In this document: positions 1-9,667 of the stretch, one piece after another
Layout: each line of letters opens with the position of its first letter
Numbering within the stretch: position 1 is the stretch's first letter
Assembly (NCBI RefSeq): GCF_000379665.1
Contig: NZ_KB903359.1
Span: 1,641,340 to 1,705,339 of the forward strand
From: Butyricimonas synergistica DSM 23225
GTDB taxonomy: Bacteria > Bacteroidota > Bacteroidia > Bacteroidales > Marinifilaceae
DNA length: 64,000 nucleotides
Direction of reading: 5' to 3'
The notes under the pieces: model-generated
Told to the model about the DNA's origin: nothing
What the model saw: the letters and a program-made list of their open reading frames with translations, nothing else
The model's database searches: none
Program-made: the position numbers and the translations under genes

Positions 1-1342
1 TCATTCCTTCCCAAATCAACTCTTCCTTAAAAGAAATTGCTGACACGGTTTCCGAAATATTACGTTTACATCCGCGACCTCCCCGCACTTCTTCAAGATA
101 CGCCACAGCTTCCGCATTACCCGCGGCAGAACCATACGCCGTTTCCGCCAAGATATAACATATCTCACTAAATCTCAACGCTGGAATAAGCGCATACTGT
201 ACCTTTAAGAAACTCTCCGAGGCACCCAGATCCAACCATTTCTGCGACCGATTCGCACCAAGCGTCCAATCAATAAGATATTGACGATAATCATCTCCAT
301 CTCCCCGATCACCAAACATCGTGCTGCCATTCTTCAACAACATCTTGGGCATTCCCGCCTCTTCCGTAAAATCCTCCACGTCTTCCGTCAATTTCTTATT
401 ATAAAATGCGAACAAAATATCATCATACGCCTTCACATATTTATTGCTCCCGGAAGTATTCAGATTCGACGAATGTGTAAAATAAATATTCCATAAATCG
501 GTCTTGGCTTCCACCAAATCATACACGTGCGATGCGTACCGGTTAGCTTCTTCATTCTCTCCGGCATACAGGCACAAACGAGCCAACGTACCGCAAATTG
601 CCAAGTAATTCATACGAGTTCCCCGGAAACTGAAAAAACGATTTCCCGAATCATCTGCAAAAAAACGGTTAGCATACGCAAAATTATCATACAACGTATC
701 ATTCTGCGCAACAAGATCCTTTGCCCGCAACAAATCTTCCTTGGCAAGCCGAAGTACCTCCGTCGTGGGCTGTGCAGACTCGTAATGCGTCGGGTAAACT
801 GTCACGTAAGGAATATACGCCCCGTCATTCCCCGTGGTCGGAGCCGGTGCAAACATCCTTGCTAAATCAAGATGCAAATATCCCCTCAAAGCCAAAGCCT
901 CACCATAGATCAAATTCCGCTCGCGCTCACCCAAAGGAAAAAACGAAGCATCTTTACTTTCTATCTCGGCAATCAATTTATTACAATTAGCGATAGCATT
1001 ATAGGCACCTTTCCAAATCTCAGAAATCAGTTTTTTGACGTCACTTGCATTATAGTCATAAACTACCGCCGCTTTGTAAGCCTTATTTTGACTGACATCT
1101 GCGGCATCATACGTCTGAGCCAAAACACTCAAAAACCCCCATGAAAGTTCCCGTCCGTACATCTCCGGCTCTGACAATTTATAATACACCCCATTCAAGG
1201 CACTCCGGAATCCGGTGTAATCCTTAAACATTTTCTCGTCACTCGCCTGATTATCCGACTCGACATCCAACCAAGCATTACATGCTGCCAGCCCGAACAG
1301 CATCATAAACAACAACAGATATTTATATCGTATCATAACCAT
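1..1342 (-). CDS. RagB/SusD family outer-membrane lipoprotein, C-terminus cut by the window edge
   Basis: Reading the minus strand from 1342 gives an open frame of about 447 codons that runs off the left edge. It starts with a hydrophobic signal ending in a lipobox, LAAC with Cys about residue 21, followed by AWLDVES. Next come SusD-type segments: a RSALNGVY stretch, WGFLSVLAQ and a TPR-like helical body. SusD proteins are surface lipoproteins that cap the SusC channel and bind substrate. Only 4 bases separate it from the SusC stop, so the two are co-transcribed. ATG 1342 and ATG 1336 are both possible starts. The cargo is unknown. It resembles the second SusD at 28 kb. Confidence 0.9.
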   Translation of the reverse strand, partial: MVMIRYKYLLLFMMLFGLAACNAWLDVESDNQASDEKMFKDYTGFRSALNGVYYKLSEPEMYGRELSWGFLSVLAQTYDAADVSQNKAYKAAVVYDYNASDVKKLISEIWKGAYNAIANCNKLIAEIESKDASFFPLGERERNLIYGEALALRGYLHLDLARMFAPAPTTGNDGAYIPYVTVYPTHYESAQPTTEVLRLAKEDLLRAKDLVAQNDTLYDNFAYANRFFADDSGNRFFSFRGTRMNYLAICGTLARLCLYAGENEEANRYASHVYDLVEAKTDLWNIYFTHSSNLNTSGSNKYVKAYDDILFAFYNKKLTEDVEDFTEEAGMPKMLLKNGSTMFGDRGDGDDYRQYLIDWTLGANRSQKWLDLGASESFLKVQYALIPALRFSEICYILAETAYGSAAGNAEAVAYLEEVRGGRGCKRNISETVSAISFKEELIWEGM

Positions 1343-1346
1343 CTCT

Positions 1347-4300
1347 TTAAAAACTTGCATTTAAAGTGAAATTAAAAGTTCTCGCGAAAGGATAATTCAA
1401 TCCCCGTTCCTGCTTCACGCTGGAAATCGTGAATATATCTTTCATATTAAACGATAACCGCAACATACTCATCTTCCATTTCTTCAACAAATCTTGATTG
1501 AAATCATACCCCACCGTCAAAGAATTAAAATTCAACATATTATAATCCTGCACGAAACGAGAAGTTGGCAATGTCACACTATTCCGGTCTTTAATCGACT
1601 TCAAGCGAGTCACTTCCCCCGGCTTTGCCCAACGCTCCGTGAGCACCCGCTTGTCTGCATTCATATCATACAACTTCACGTTCTCCACTTTATCCACCAA
1701 AGTCTGATTATACACTTGTCCCCCGAACTCATACATGAACGTGGCGAACAACGTGAAACGCTTCCACTGGAAATTTACCCCGAAAGATCCCGTTGCATCC
1801 GGTTCAGTATCACCCAAAATAGCCTGCTGACTAGCCGTCCATTCCTGAATCACCTGTCCGCTTCGATCCAAGAACAATTCTTTTCCGTTACTCGGGTTGA
1901 TTCCTAAAGAACGCATCCCGTAAATAGATGTCAAAGAACCACCCTCCTCGTATTTCAACAAAGGTTTGCTATACTTCAAATCCTGTTTGTTGAAAATGTT
2001 TTCGAAATACTCATCAAACTTCTCGTTCACCCGTTCATTATACGCCTTCAAAGATTCCGAAATTTTCAATATCTGGTTCCGGTTATGCGCCAAATTACCG
2101 AACACGGCAAGCATCCAGTCTTTTCTTTGGATAATATTAAAGCGAACATCCAACTCGATCCCTTTATTCTCCACCTCACCCATATTATCCTTATAAGAAG
2201 TAAAACCGGTATGAGTCGGAATCGTCACATCCGTAATCAAATCTTTGGTTGTCTTGTTATACCACGTGAACTTCGTGTAAATCGCATCATCCAACAATCC
2301 TAACTCCAATTTCAAATCCCGGGAGAAAGTCCGTTCCCACTTCAAATCCTCATTCCCCATGTAATGCAAGAAAACACCACCACCCGTGGAATAATATGAA
2401 TTAGTCACATCATAAGTATGTTTGGCAGCGTAAGCAGGGAAATTAGTTTTACCCAACACCCCAAAAGTCCCCGTGACTTTCAACAAACTCACCACATTCT
2501 GACCTTGCATAAACTGGTAATTATGCACGTTCAGTCCTACACCTCCAGAATAAAAAGGAGCGTATTTCTTGGCAGCCCCGAACTCGGACGAACCATCCAA
2601 ACGCCATGAGGCATCAAACAAGTAAATATCATTATACGTGTAATTTAATGAAACAAATGACCCGAACAACCGTTTCTTATTATCCGAATACGTCGGAACA
2701 TCATCCACGTTCTCGGCAAAAGCCGGAGTATTCAATTCTCCCGAGGGAAATCCCAAATATTTCTCTACCGAACTATTCGTACTCTCCGTGTTCGTGTTCA
2801 ATCCCAACGAAAAATTCATATTATGTTTCTTTATCGTCTGCACGTAATTCAACACGAAATTGGTATTCCATTTCACCAGTTTCTTCTTGCTCAAATCCAA
2901 CGAACCTTTCTTGTCATCATCCACATTGTAAAATGAAGAAGAAAGCGGATCTTTGAAAACTTTTGTTTCGGTATCAGTCAAAGTCACCGCTACTTGTCCT
3001 TTAAAATAAAGGCTCTTCGTGATATACCAATTCAAACTCAGATTATTCGTCAAATCCTGTATTTTACTTTTATCGAAACTTTCCAGCATCTTCGCCTCAT
3101 ACAACGGATTCTTCGTACCACTCATACCATTATGCCAAAGTTTTGTCTGCTCAACATAATTTCCGTCTGCATCTTTCAACTCGTCATACGGCAACTTCTT
3201 CGTGTAATCACTAAAAGCACCATAAGGAGAATTTTCCGATTTCGTGACCGTGTAAGCGATCTGATTCTTCAACTGCATCCCACCGATACGATAATCCAAA
3301 TAAAATCCGGCACCCAAACGCTCACGGAAAGATCCTTTCATCACTCCATTCTGGTTATCGTAATTCAAGTCCACGTTAAAACGCATATTCTCGGAACCTC
3401 CCTGAATAGCAAGACTATGTTTATGATTGAATTCATTCTGTAAAGGCTGTGACAACCAATCCGTGTTCACTCCCCGAATAATGTTCGACAACTTCGCCTC
3501 GTACTCACTCAAAAGAGTATAAGACTTGTTAATCTCTAAAGTCGGATCATAATATCCCGCCAAACGTTCAGCCTCAAGCAATTCCCTAGCATTCATTAGA
3601 TTATAATCCGATAAATCCGGAGCCGTAAGCGCTCCCGTAAAATTATACATCACGTTCAACTCTCCCGGTTTCGGAGCCACCGTTTCGATCACCACGACCC
3701 CGTTAGCCGCACGGGAACCGTAAATTGCCGTAGCTGCGGCATCCTTCAAAATCGTGATACTCTCTATACGGTTCGGGTCGAAATCATATACCTTCTGTAC
3801 AGTCACCTCGAAACCATCCATAATAAAAATAGGAGAATTAGGATTATTACTCAAGGCTGATTCCGAAAGATTCTCCTTATCCAAATCCATTACCCCGATA
3901 CCGGAACGTCCCCGGATATAAAACTCCGGTAATGTATTGGGGTCTGCCCCCATTTGATTATTCTTCATGATACGCAAGGAAGGATCGAATACCTGCAACA
4001 CGTCAATCACATTGGTCGGCGACACCTTGAACAACTCCTCTTTTTCTACCTTCACCGAATTTCCTGTAAAACTGGACTTTTTCACGTTAGCGTATCCCGT
4101 CACCACAACCTCTTCCATCTGCTTCACGTCTGGTTTCATCTTCACGGTCAACTCTTTCGTGCTATCCGTTACCACCACTTCCTGAGTTTGGAAACCGATA
4201 AACGAAAACACCAAAGTCACGGGCAACTTTATCGTCAACACACTTTTGAACTTCCCGTCCGTGTCACTGACAAAACCAGTACTTGTTCCCTTAATCATAA

Positions 4301-4745
4301 TCGTTACTCCCGGTAACGGTTCATTCAGATCATCATACACCACGCCACGCACCTCCGGCACTTTCGTGTCCTTCTTCAATTCCCGAATTTCCAAAATCAA
4401 CACGAAATCCTCCTTCTCCTCAAACCGAACCTGCTTTCCCGCGAACACCTGTTTCAGCGCTTCACCGATAGTGGTATTCACCAGTTTCACACTCACCTTT
4501 TCATTCATATCCACTTGCACATTGCTATAAAAGAAATCCTTTCCGAACTCTTTTCCCAGCATACGCAACACCTGATTGATAGGAGTATCCTTCACTTCCA
4601 AGGAAACCCTACGTTCTTGCCCATGTGCTACTTGCACGCTAAACGCAAGACACAACAAACAAAAAAAACTAGCCAAACGCATCATCGATAACATTTTTTT
4701 CTGTCCTAACCGCATAAACCGGTTAGGCTCTCGATTTTTTTCCAT
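1347..4745 (-). CDS. SusC/RagA family TonB-dependent transporter with N-terminal STN signalling domain
   Basis: A TonB-dependent outer-membrane channel that pairs with the SusD next to it. In order: signal peptide (MRLASFFCLLCLAFSVQVAHG), an STN domain (about residues 45-110) of the kind that talks to FecR anti-sigma factors, a carboxypeptidase-like beta-sandwich (about 135-215), a TonB-box-like EEVVVTGYA stretch, a plug with YIRGRSGIGV, then the barrel ending in an aromatic-rich strand (FNFTLNASF). I chose ATG 4745 because MEKNREPNRFMRL gives a normal signal peptide. Upstream ATGs at 4769 and 4802 would add an unusually long basic tail. Substrate unknown. Close paralogue of the gene at 29548-32961. 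Confidence 0.93.
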   Translation of the reverse strand: MEKNREPNRFMRLGQKKMLSMMRLASFFCLLCLAFSVQVAHGQERRVSLEVKDTPINQVLRMLGKEFGKDFFYSNVQVDMNEKVSVKLVNTTIGEALKQVFAGKQVRFEEKEDFVLILEIRELKKDTKVPEVRGVVYDDLNEPLPGVTIMIKGTSTGFVSDTDGKFKSVLTIKLPVTLVFSFIGFQTQEVVVTDSTKELTVKMKPDVKQMEEVVVTGYANVKKSSFTGNSVKVEKEELFKVSPTNVIDVLQVFDPSLRIMKNNQMGADPNTLPEFYIRGRSGIGVMDLDKENLSESALSNNPNSPIFIMDGFEVTVQKVYDFDPNRIESITILKDAAATAIYGSRAANGVVVIETVAPKPGELNVMYNFTGALTAPDLSDYNLMNARELLEAERLAGYYDPTLEINKSYTLLSEYEAKLSNIIRGVNTDWLSQPLQNEFNHKHSLAIQGGSENMRFNVDLNYDNQNGVMKGSFRERLGAGFYLDYRIGGMQLKNQIAYTVTKSENSPYGAFSDYTKKLPYDELKDADGNYVEQTKLWHNGMSGTKNPLYEAKMLESFDKSKIQDLTNNLSLNWYITKSLYFKGQVAVTLTDTETKVFKDPLSSSFYNVDDDKKGSLDLSKKKLVKWNTNFVLNYVQTIKKHNMNFSLGLNTNTESTNSSVEKYLGFPSGELNTPAFAENVDDVPTYSDNKKRLFGSFVSLNYTYNDIYLFDASWRLDGSSEFGAAKKYAPFYSGGVGLNVHNYQFMQGQNVVSLLKVTGTFGVLGKTNFPAYAAKHTYDVTNSYYSTGGGVFLHYMGNEDLKWERTFSRDLKLELGLLDDAIYTKFTWYNKTTKDLITDVTIPTHTGFTSYKDNMGEVENKGIELDVRFNIIQRKDWMLAVFGNLAHNRNQILKISESLKAYNERVNEKFDEYFENIFNKQDLKYSKPLLKYEEGGSLTSIYGMRSLGINPSNGKELFLDRSGQVIQEWTASQQAILGDTEPDATGSFGVNFQWKRFTLFATFMYEFGGQVYNQTLVDKVENVKLYDMNADKRVLTERWAKPGEVTRLKSIKDRNSVTLPTSRFVQDYNMLNFNSLTVGYDFNQDLLKKWKMSMLRLSFNMKDIFTISSVKQERGLNYPFARTFNFTLNASF

Positions 4746-4811
4746 ATATTTGCATTTAAGGTTATACATAGCTTTGTTCTCTCTCAAATAGTGACAAAGC
4801 AATTACCACTC

Positions 4812-4845
4812 AAAATTGAGGAAGTCTAGCCACTTCCTCGATTTT
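4812..4845. terminator. Hairpin between fecR and susC, terminator-like on both strands
   Basis: Arms 4812-4825 and 4832-4845 pair over 14 bp with one G-T pair and a 6-nt loop. The core is GAGGAAGT/ACTTCCTC, with A/T runs at the outer ends. It begins at the last base of the fecR stop codon and lies before susC, so it could attenuate read-through from the sigma-fecR unit into susC. Confidence 0.6.
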
Positions 4846-6005
4846 TATTTTCTAGATATTATAATATTTTCTCCTTTCACACTAAACCGCACAAAACTTG
4901 TAGCCTCGATCATCTCGATCAAATCACTCAACGGACGGAATTTCAACATTGCCCCGGAAAAACGAATCTCTTTTAAGTCATCATCCTCAAAAGATATTTT
5001 CACGTCATACCAGCGGGAAACCTGCCGGGCAATATTTTCCAGACGGGAATTATCAAAACTGAATTTCCCGTTCACCCAAGACGTAACATACGACACATCG
5101 ACATCCTGCACCTCAATTCCCCCCCCTGTGGTCAACGCCTGTTGTCCCGGTTCCAATACTACCGACTCACCTCCACGGGCATCCACTCGCACCGATCCGT
5201 TCACGAGCGTTGTTGCGACACCACGATCTTCCTCGTAAGCCGAAACATTGAACTCCGTACCCAACACACGCACATCAACACGTTCCGTTGCCACGTAAAA
5301 GGGTCTTGACGAATCTTTTTTCACCTTAAAATAAGCCTCTCCGACCAATCGCACCCTTCTCTCTCCCGCGGCAAAACGTTCCGGTATTTCCAGCGTAGAA
5401 GCGGAATTCAACCAAACAATCGACCCATCTTCCAACACCATTCGATACTCCCCTCCATTCGGGATCACCAATTTATGTACCCGTTGCTCCTGTCCTTCAC
5501 TAACATCCCGTCCCTCGTAACGCAACACCCGGTTGGAATCCACCCGTACCATCGCCCCCCCGTCCCCGGTCAGCAAAGTATCTTTCATCGTTTCATCGAT
5601 TGCCACCTGTACCCCGTTCGCCCACACGATATATGCCTGTTCCTTCCCGGGCACTGCCACTTTCGCGAAAACACGATGTCCCTCCTCTTCCTTTTTCCCA
5701 TCATTCCACAACAAGTACCCGCCCACGCTCACGAGTAAAATACCGACGGCAACATAACGCATCCACTCCACGACAAACCGAACCCGCCGTTTTTTATGCT
5801 TTTTAACCGACTGCAAACGTCCTTTCACGTCCGGGTGAAACTCTTCCCGCAACACGGTCAATCGCTGCCGCACCGCTTCAAATTCCCGCAGGACTCGCCC
5901 GTGAGCCTCCGACTCTGCCAACCACCCGGCTAATTCCTTCTCCTCCGCGTCAGAAAGCTCCCCGTCAATTTTTTTGACCAATAATTCTTCTATTCTCTCG
6001 TTCAT
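4845..6005 (-). CDS. FecR family anti-sigma factor
   Basis: A 386-residue inner-membrane regulator. The cytoplasmic N-terminus (1-80) should hold the sigma factor. One membrane helix follows a basic stretch at about 82-100 (YVAVGILLVSVGGYLLW). The periplasmic part carries the FecR domain, with GEYRMVLEDGSIVWLNS, RRVRLVGEAYFKV and RPFYVATERVDVRVLGTEFNV. The C-terminal third matches the extra domain common in Bacteroidetes FecR proteins. It lies between its sigma gene (95 bp upstream) and susC. By family knowledge, the SusC STN domain signals to this protein on substrate binding and releases the sigma factor. Confidence 0.92.
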   Translation of the reverse strand: MNERIEELLVKKIDGELSDAEEKELAGWLAESEAHGRVLREFEAVRQRLTVLREEFHPDVKGRLQSVKKHKKRRVRFVVEWMRYVAVGILLVSVGGYLLWNDGKKEEEGHRVFAKVAVPGKEQAYIVWANGVQVAIDETMKDTLLTGDGGAMVRVDSNRVLRYEGRDVSEGQEQRVHKLVIPNGGEYRMVLEDGSIVWLNSASTLEIPERFAAGERRVRLVGEAYFKVKKDSSRPFYVATERVDVRVLGTEFNVSAYEEDRGVATTLVNGSVRVDARGGESVVLEPGQQALTTGGGIEVQDVDVSYVTSWVNGKFSFDNSRLENIARQVSRWYDVKISFEDDDLKEIRFSGAMLKFRPLSDLIEMIEATSFVRFSVKGENIIISRK

Positions 6006-6100
6006 AAAATGACTCGTTAAGTTCCATTTTTCGAGAGAGGACGCAAAAGAATAAAAAAAGGGTGAAAAGAAAACAGAATATTTTTCAAAAAAATAGGCAA

Positions 6101-6676
6101 CTACCCGTTAAAAACCTCTCCCACATAAAAATAATAGAATAAAACAGAAATCTCTCCCGACGTAAATTTCTTTCTCAACTCCCGATAAGCGATCTTCATT
6201 TGCGTTTTGACCGTGTTGACAGAGATTCCCAGTTTCTCTGCCGCCTCTGCGTACTTCATATCTTCCAGTACTACCAATTTCAAAACAACACGGCACTGCT
6301 CCGGCAAACTTTCCACGGCATCCCACACATACTTCCAATCCTCCGTCAAAATTTCTTCCGTTTCCATCCCCGACAACGTCTCCAATCCCACGTGAGGTCT
6401 TTGCTGGCGTGCATAACTGACACAACCGTTTCGCACCGCCACGTAGAGATAACTATCCAATGAAATATTGCTGTTAATCTTCAAGTTATTCTCCCATATC
6501 CTGACAAAAACATCCTGTACAATATCCTCCGCCACATCATATGATCCCACGAAAGCCCGTGCAAAACGGCACAAGTCCTCGTAACGGGTTGTAAACAGGT
6601 AATCAAAAGCCGGTTCATACCCCTTTTTCAAATCCTGTACTAACTGATTTATATCATATTCAACTCTCTCCGTCAT
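6101..6676 (-). CDS. ECF-type RNA polymerase sigma factor (Bacteroidetes FecI-like)
   Basis: A 191-residue group 4 sigma factor. Region 2 spans about 20-90 (YDVAEDIVQDVFVRIWEN) and region 4 about 125-180, with a helix-turn-helix in MKYAEAAEKLGISVNTVKTQMKIA. It heads the sigma > FecR > SusC > SusD order, the classic signal-responsive layout. A -7-like element TAAATTTG lies on the minus strand at 6708-6701. It should drive the downstream SusC/SusD genes and perhaps itself. Confidence 0.93.
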   Translation of the reverse strand: MTERVEYDINQLVQDLKKGYEPAFDYLFTTRYEDLCRFARAFVGSYDVAEDIVQDVFVRIWENNLKINSNISLDSYLYVAVRNGCVSYARQQRPHVGLETLSGMETEEILTEDWKYVWDAVESLPEQCRVVLKLVVLEDMKYAEAAEKLGISVNTVKTQMKIAYRELRKKFTSGEISVLFYYFYVGEVFNG

Positions 6677-6700
6677 ACTAGCAATCTAAATTCCACATCA

Positions 6701-6708
6701 CAAATTTA
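6701..6708 (-). promoter_or_regulatory. -7-like element of the first sigma gene
   Basis: Minus-strand TAAATTTG fits the Bacteroidetes TAnnTTTG box, 25 bp before the sigma start. I see no clear TTTG at the -33 spacing, which may fit use of an alternative sigma factor. Confidence 0.4.
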
Positions 6709-6882
6709 AAGAAATATATCAATCATCTGCCATTCTCACATATTTAATATTTTCTACCCCGCTTTCTTTTCGGGAAATCACATACACGATTTTCCCCTAA
6801 AAAAAACAGATACTTTAAAATGATCCGAAAACAATAAAATCCACCATATGACGGGAGAAATGCCCCTCGTGTACCAAACGGA

Positions 6883-7257
6883 TTATTTCGGCAATATCTC
6901 AATCCAATAACCGTCGGGATCATTTATAAAATAAAGTCCCATATCGGTATTCTCGTAGCACACGCAGTCCATTTGCTTGTGGTAAGCCCGCACCTCGTCA
7001 TAATCACCTTCCACGCGCATACACAGGTGGAACTCGCCTTCTCCCAAATCATAAGGCTCTTTCCTATCTCTCAACCAAGTTAATTCCAGCAGGAATCCGG
7101 TATGCCCGTCCCCCATGTACACGAGGATAAAAGAACCGTCTTTGGCTTCCTTCCGGCGAACTTCCTTCAGTCCCAAAGCCTGCTCGTAAAAGCGAATACT
7201 CCTATCGAGATCAAGAACATTAAAATTGAAATGATCAAAATGACTTTTAATTTCCAT
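6883..7257 (-). CDS. VOC family (glyoxalase I-like) protein
   Basis: A 124-residue single vicinal-oxygen-chelate domain. It keeps a full metal-ligand set for the glyoxalase I fold: His9 (FDHFNF), Glu58 (FLLELT), His77 (GEFHLC) and Glu120 (YWIEILP). The C-terminal DPDGYWIEI signature is typical of lactoylglutathione lyases, though Bacteroidetes often lack glutathione and the substrate is uncertain. It is the last gene of a likely minus-strand unit with the MBL hydrolase (62 bp upstream) and the permease. Confidence 0.85.
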   Translation of the reverse strand: MEIKSHFDHFNFNVLDLDRSIRFYEQALGLKEVRRKEAKDGSFILVYMGDGHTGFLLELTWLRDRKEPYDLGEGEFHLCMRVEGDYDEVRAYHKQMDCVCYENTDMGLYFINDPDGYWIEILPK

Positions 7258-7319
7258 ACATATCTATAATTTAAAATTTCACGCAATCACAAAATTGGCA
7301 ATCATAAATCACCCAATCC

Positions 7320-8042
7320 TTAAATCATAAAGCCTTCTCCTTTATAATTCAATTCCACGAAACGGACACCCCGGCTTTCAGCGTATTCCCGGAAAGCATT
7401 TGCCTTATCGTACGCATCGTCAAAATGCATCGGGACAAACCTGTCCACGCGGAATTTATCAACAAACTGCTTTGCTCCCAACATATAATCCTCCCCCAAA
7501 CGGGGATCGACAGGGAGCATTACCAAATCCATACGATCCGTTCTCCGGGCTAATGCATCCAACTCATCAAAATAAGCCCGCTCCGCCTCTCGCACTTCCT
7601 CCTCGGTCGATTCCTCCTTCCAATGCCAATTATTCAAATCACCGGCATGAAAAATAGTCTTTCCGTCCCACCGCAACAAAAATGATACTCCCGCATCCGT
7701 GGAACCAAAAGCTTCGACTTCCAACACGCCGTCCGTCCACACGTTCCCCTTATCCAAGTAACAAGCATCCAACAACCCGGCTTTCCCGTTCTCAAGAATA
7801 TCTTTCGAAAACAAATATTGAATATCGGAACGCATCTCCTTCCACGTCAGCACTTCCGGGTTAAAGTGATCCGCATGGACATGGGATGCCAAAACGTACA
7901 ACTTCCCAGGGCGACTCAACAACTCCCCATGCACGACACCCGTCAACGGGCGGTCTGCCGAATCCTTATAATAATCGATAATCACGGTACCCCCCTCGTC
8001 CAAAAGAGCAAAACCGCTATGATAGATATAAATTCCTTTCAT
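7320..8042 (-). CDS. MBL-fold metal-dependent hydrolase, UlaG/YtnP-like
   Basis: A 240-residue metallo-beta-lactamase-fold enzyme. The zinc motif HxHxDH is at His54, His56, Asp58 and His59 (ASHVHADH). A second metal-site segment (IFHAGDLN) follows in the middle. The N-terminal YHSGFALL start is typical of UlaG-type lactonase relatives and of many Bacteroidetes proteins of unknown substrate. Cytoplasmic: no signal. It lies 29 bp after the permease gene, so the two are probably one transcript. Confidence 0.85.
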   Translation of the reverse strand: MKGIYIYHSGFALLDEGGTVIIDYYKDSADRPLTGVVHGELLSRPGKLYVLASHVHADHFNPEVLTWKEMRSDIQYLFSKDILENGKAGLLDACYLDKGNVWTDGVLEVEAFGSTDAGVSFLLRWDGKTIFHAGDLNNWHWKEESTEEEVREAERAYFDELDALARRTDRMDLVMLPVDPRLGEDYMLGAKQFVDKFRVDRFVPMHFDDAYDKANAFREYAESRGVRFVELNYKGEGFMI

Positions 8043-8071
8043 ACACTTTCCTTTCTTTTCCGGTGTATACG

Positions 8072-9361
8072 CTATCCTTGTTGTCCGGGTTTTCTTTTTC
8101 TAAAAATCAAGTGTTCCAAAATCAACACCGTAACCACCCCCATCACGAAACCGTTTCCCACGATCGGGCGGAACAAAGAAGGTATCGAATCCAGCACCCC
8201 GGAAGGAGCGAAAGACAACAACAACGCTACCATCAAGGGCAACCCGACCACGACGCCGCTGTCAAAATCAGTGATCGCCTTCTCCCGAACCAGCATCTGC
8301 ATCCCCGCCGCCAACTGCGTAGCCATCAAATAAAGCAATATCGCCCCCATCACCACACCCGGCAACGTGACCAACACGCCCACGACGGCTGGGAAAAAGG
8401 CACATAAAATCAAACCCAACCCCGCCGGAATTAAAGTATAGCGAGAAGCACATCCCGTGGCGGCAATCACACCCGGGCTCATGGAATAATCCACGGGACC
8501 GATGACACCGAACCACCCGGATAATACATTCGTGATCCCCACGACTCCCACGCCTCGGGTCGTACGGCTATCCAAATGATCGGCTTGCAACATATATCCC
8601 ACGGCTTGAATCGAACCCAACTCGTTCACAATCAACGCCACGTAACAAAACAAGAAAGCGAGAATCGTACCGGGTTCAAAATCCAACGAGAAATTGAACA
8701 AAGCCCCCTTGACGACTTCATCCCCACCCGCGGACGCCAACACGGGAAAACCATACACCAGGTAGTACACCAACGCACCACCCGCAATCCCCCACAGAAC
8801 CGTGGTCGATTTCCATATCCCCCTCAGAAACTTATTCCCAATCACCAGAGCCAACACCATCAACAGCGTGAAAAACAAATTAAACAACGCGTGATCCGTG
8901 TTCCCCAGCACCAGATTGAGAATCACCGGGGTCAGTGTGAAAGCAATCAGTATCAGAATCACCGTAACGATACGGGGTGTAAAAATAAACTGCAACTTCC
9001 CCAGCCAACCGCTGTACGCCAACACGACCAGCACCAATCCCCCGACCATAATACCCGTGTATATCGCGGGAATCCCAGCCGAAACGGTAGAAAGAATCCC
9101 GATCAACAACACAGATGCCGGACCGATCACCAAAGGCAACCGATGCCCCAGCAAAACCTGCACCACCATTGCTACCCCCATCACCCCGAACAACTTCTGC
9201 AAATAAAACGTCTGCTCCGCCACTTCCGTGTAATGCAGCTTCGACACGATAATTCCCATAATCACCACGCAAGGCAGGGAAACCACCCACCACTGCAACC
9301 CGTACATCAACATCGGCAACAGTCCCGGTTTATCATTCAATCCGTATTTCATCTCGTTCAA
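8072..9361 (-). CDS. NCS2 family nucleobase (uracil/xanthine type) permease
   Basis: A 429-residue, very hydrophobic inner-membrane protein with about 12-14 membrane segments. Family markers include GPASVLLIG in the N-terminal third and the central stretch GVVGITNVLSGWFGVIGP, close to the NCS2 signature that lines the substrate site. Such proteins import uracil, xanthine, urate or related bases with protons. Sequence alone does not fix the substrate. It is probably the first gene of a unit with the MBL hydrolase and VOC protein, which could process an imported compound (inference). Confidence 0.9.
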   Translation of the reverse strand: MNEMKYGLNDKPGLLPMLMYGLQWWVVSLPCVVIMGIIVSKLHYTEVAEQTFYLQKLFGVMGVAMVVQVLLGHRLPLVIGPASVLLIGILSTVSAGIPAIYTGIMVGGLVLVVLAYSGWLGKLQFIFTPRIVTVILILIAFTLTPVILNLVLGNTDHALFNLFFTLLMVLALVIGNKFLRGIWKSTTVLWGIAGGALVYYLVYGFPVLASAGGDEVVKGALFNFSLDFEPGTILAFLFCYVALIVNELGSIQAVGYMLQADHLDSRTTRGVGVVGITNVLSGWFGVIGPVDYSMSPGVIAATGCASRYTLIPAGLGLILCAFFPAVVGVLVTLPGVVMGAILLYLMATQLAAGMQMLVREKAITDFDSGVVVGLPLMVALLLSFAPSGVLDSIPSLFRPIVGNGFVMGVVTVLILEHLIFRKRKPGQQG

Positions 9362-9509
9362 TATTTACAACTGTAAAAATAGTACATTACAAGGTGATTT
9401 ACGACATTTATAAAAAAAAGATGACCCTATTTTAAAATATTCTTCCCTCTCATTCGTCTACAACAATAGAAAGGATTGCAATCCGACAATAACTATAAAA
9501 ACAAGTAAT

Positions 9510-9656
9510 ATGAAATACAACTCTAAAATAATAATCCGGGAAGCCAGGGCGTTGGCACCCTTCGTCGTTACTATCGGCGTCATCGCCCTACTTTATTTAT
9601 CCATCCACGTCTTACAAGACTTCACGAAAATATATTACATTTATACAACTTATTAA
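9510..9656 (+). CDS. Small single-pass membrane protein, 48 residues
   Basis: A short open frame from ATG 9510 to TAA 9656, beginning MKYNSKIIIREARALAP. One clear membrane helix (FVVTIGVIALLYLSIHVL) follows a basic N-terminus, giving an N-in, C-out topology. It ends 11 bp before the next membrane protein and reads the same way, so it is probably the first gene of a three-gene unit with that protein and a sigma factor. I recognise no family. Its basic-then-hydrophobic pattern and tight spacing argue that it is real. Confidence 0.6.
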   Translation: MKYNSKIIIREARALAPFVVTIGVIALLYLSIHVLQDFTKIYYIYTTY

Positions 9657-9667
9657 GATTAAATACC

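Noticed and set aside
8576-9376. 266-codon plus-strand frame opposite the permease
   Set aside because: Antisense to a clear NCS2 permease; Gln/His/Pro-rich shadow composition and no domain.
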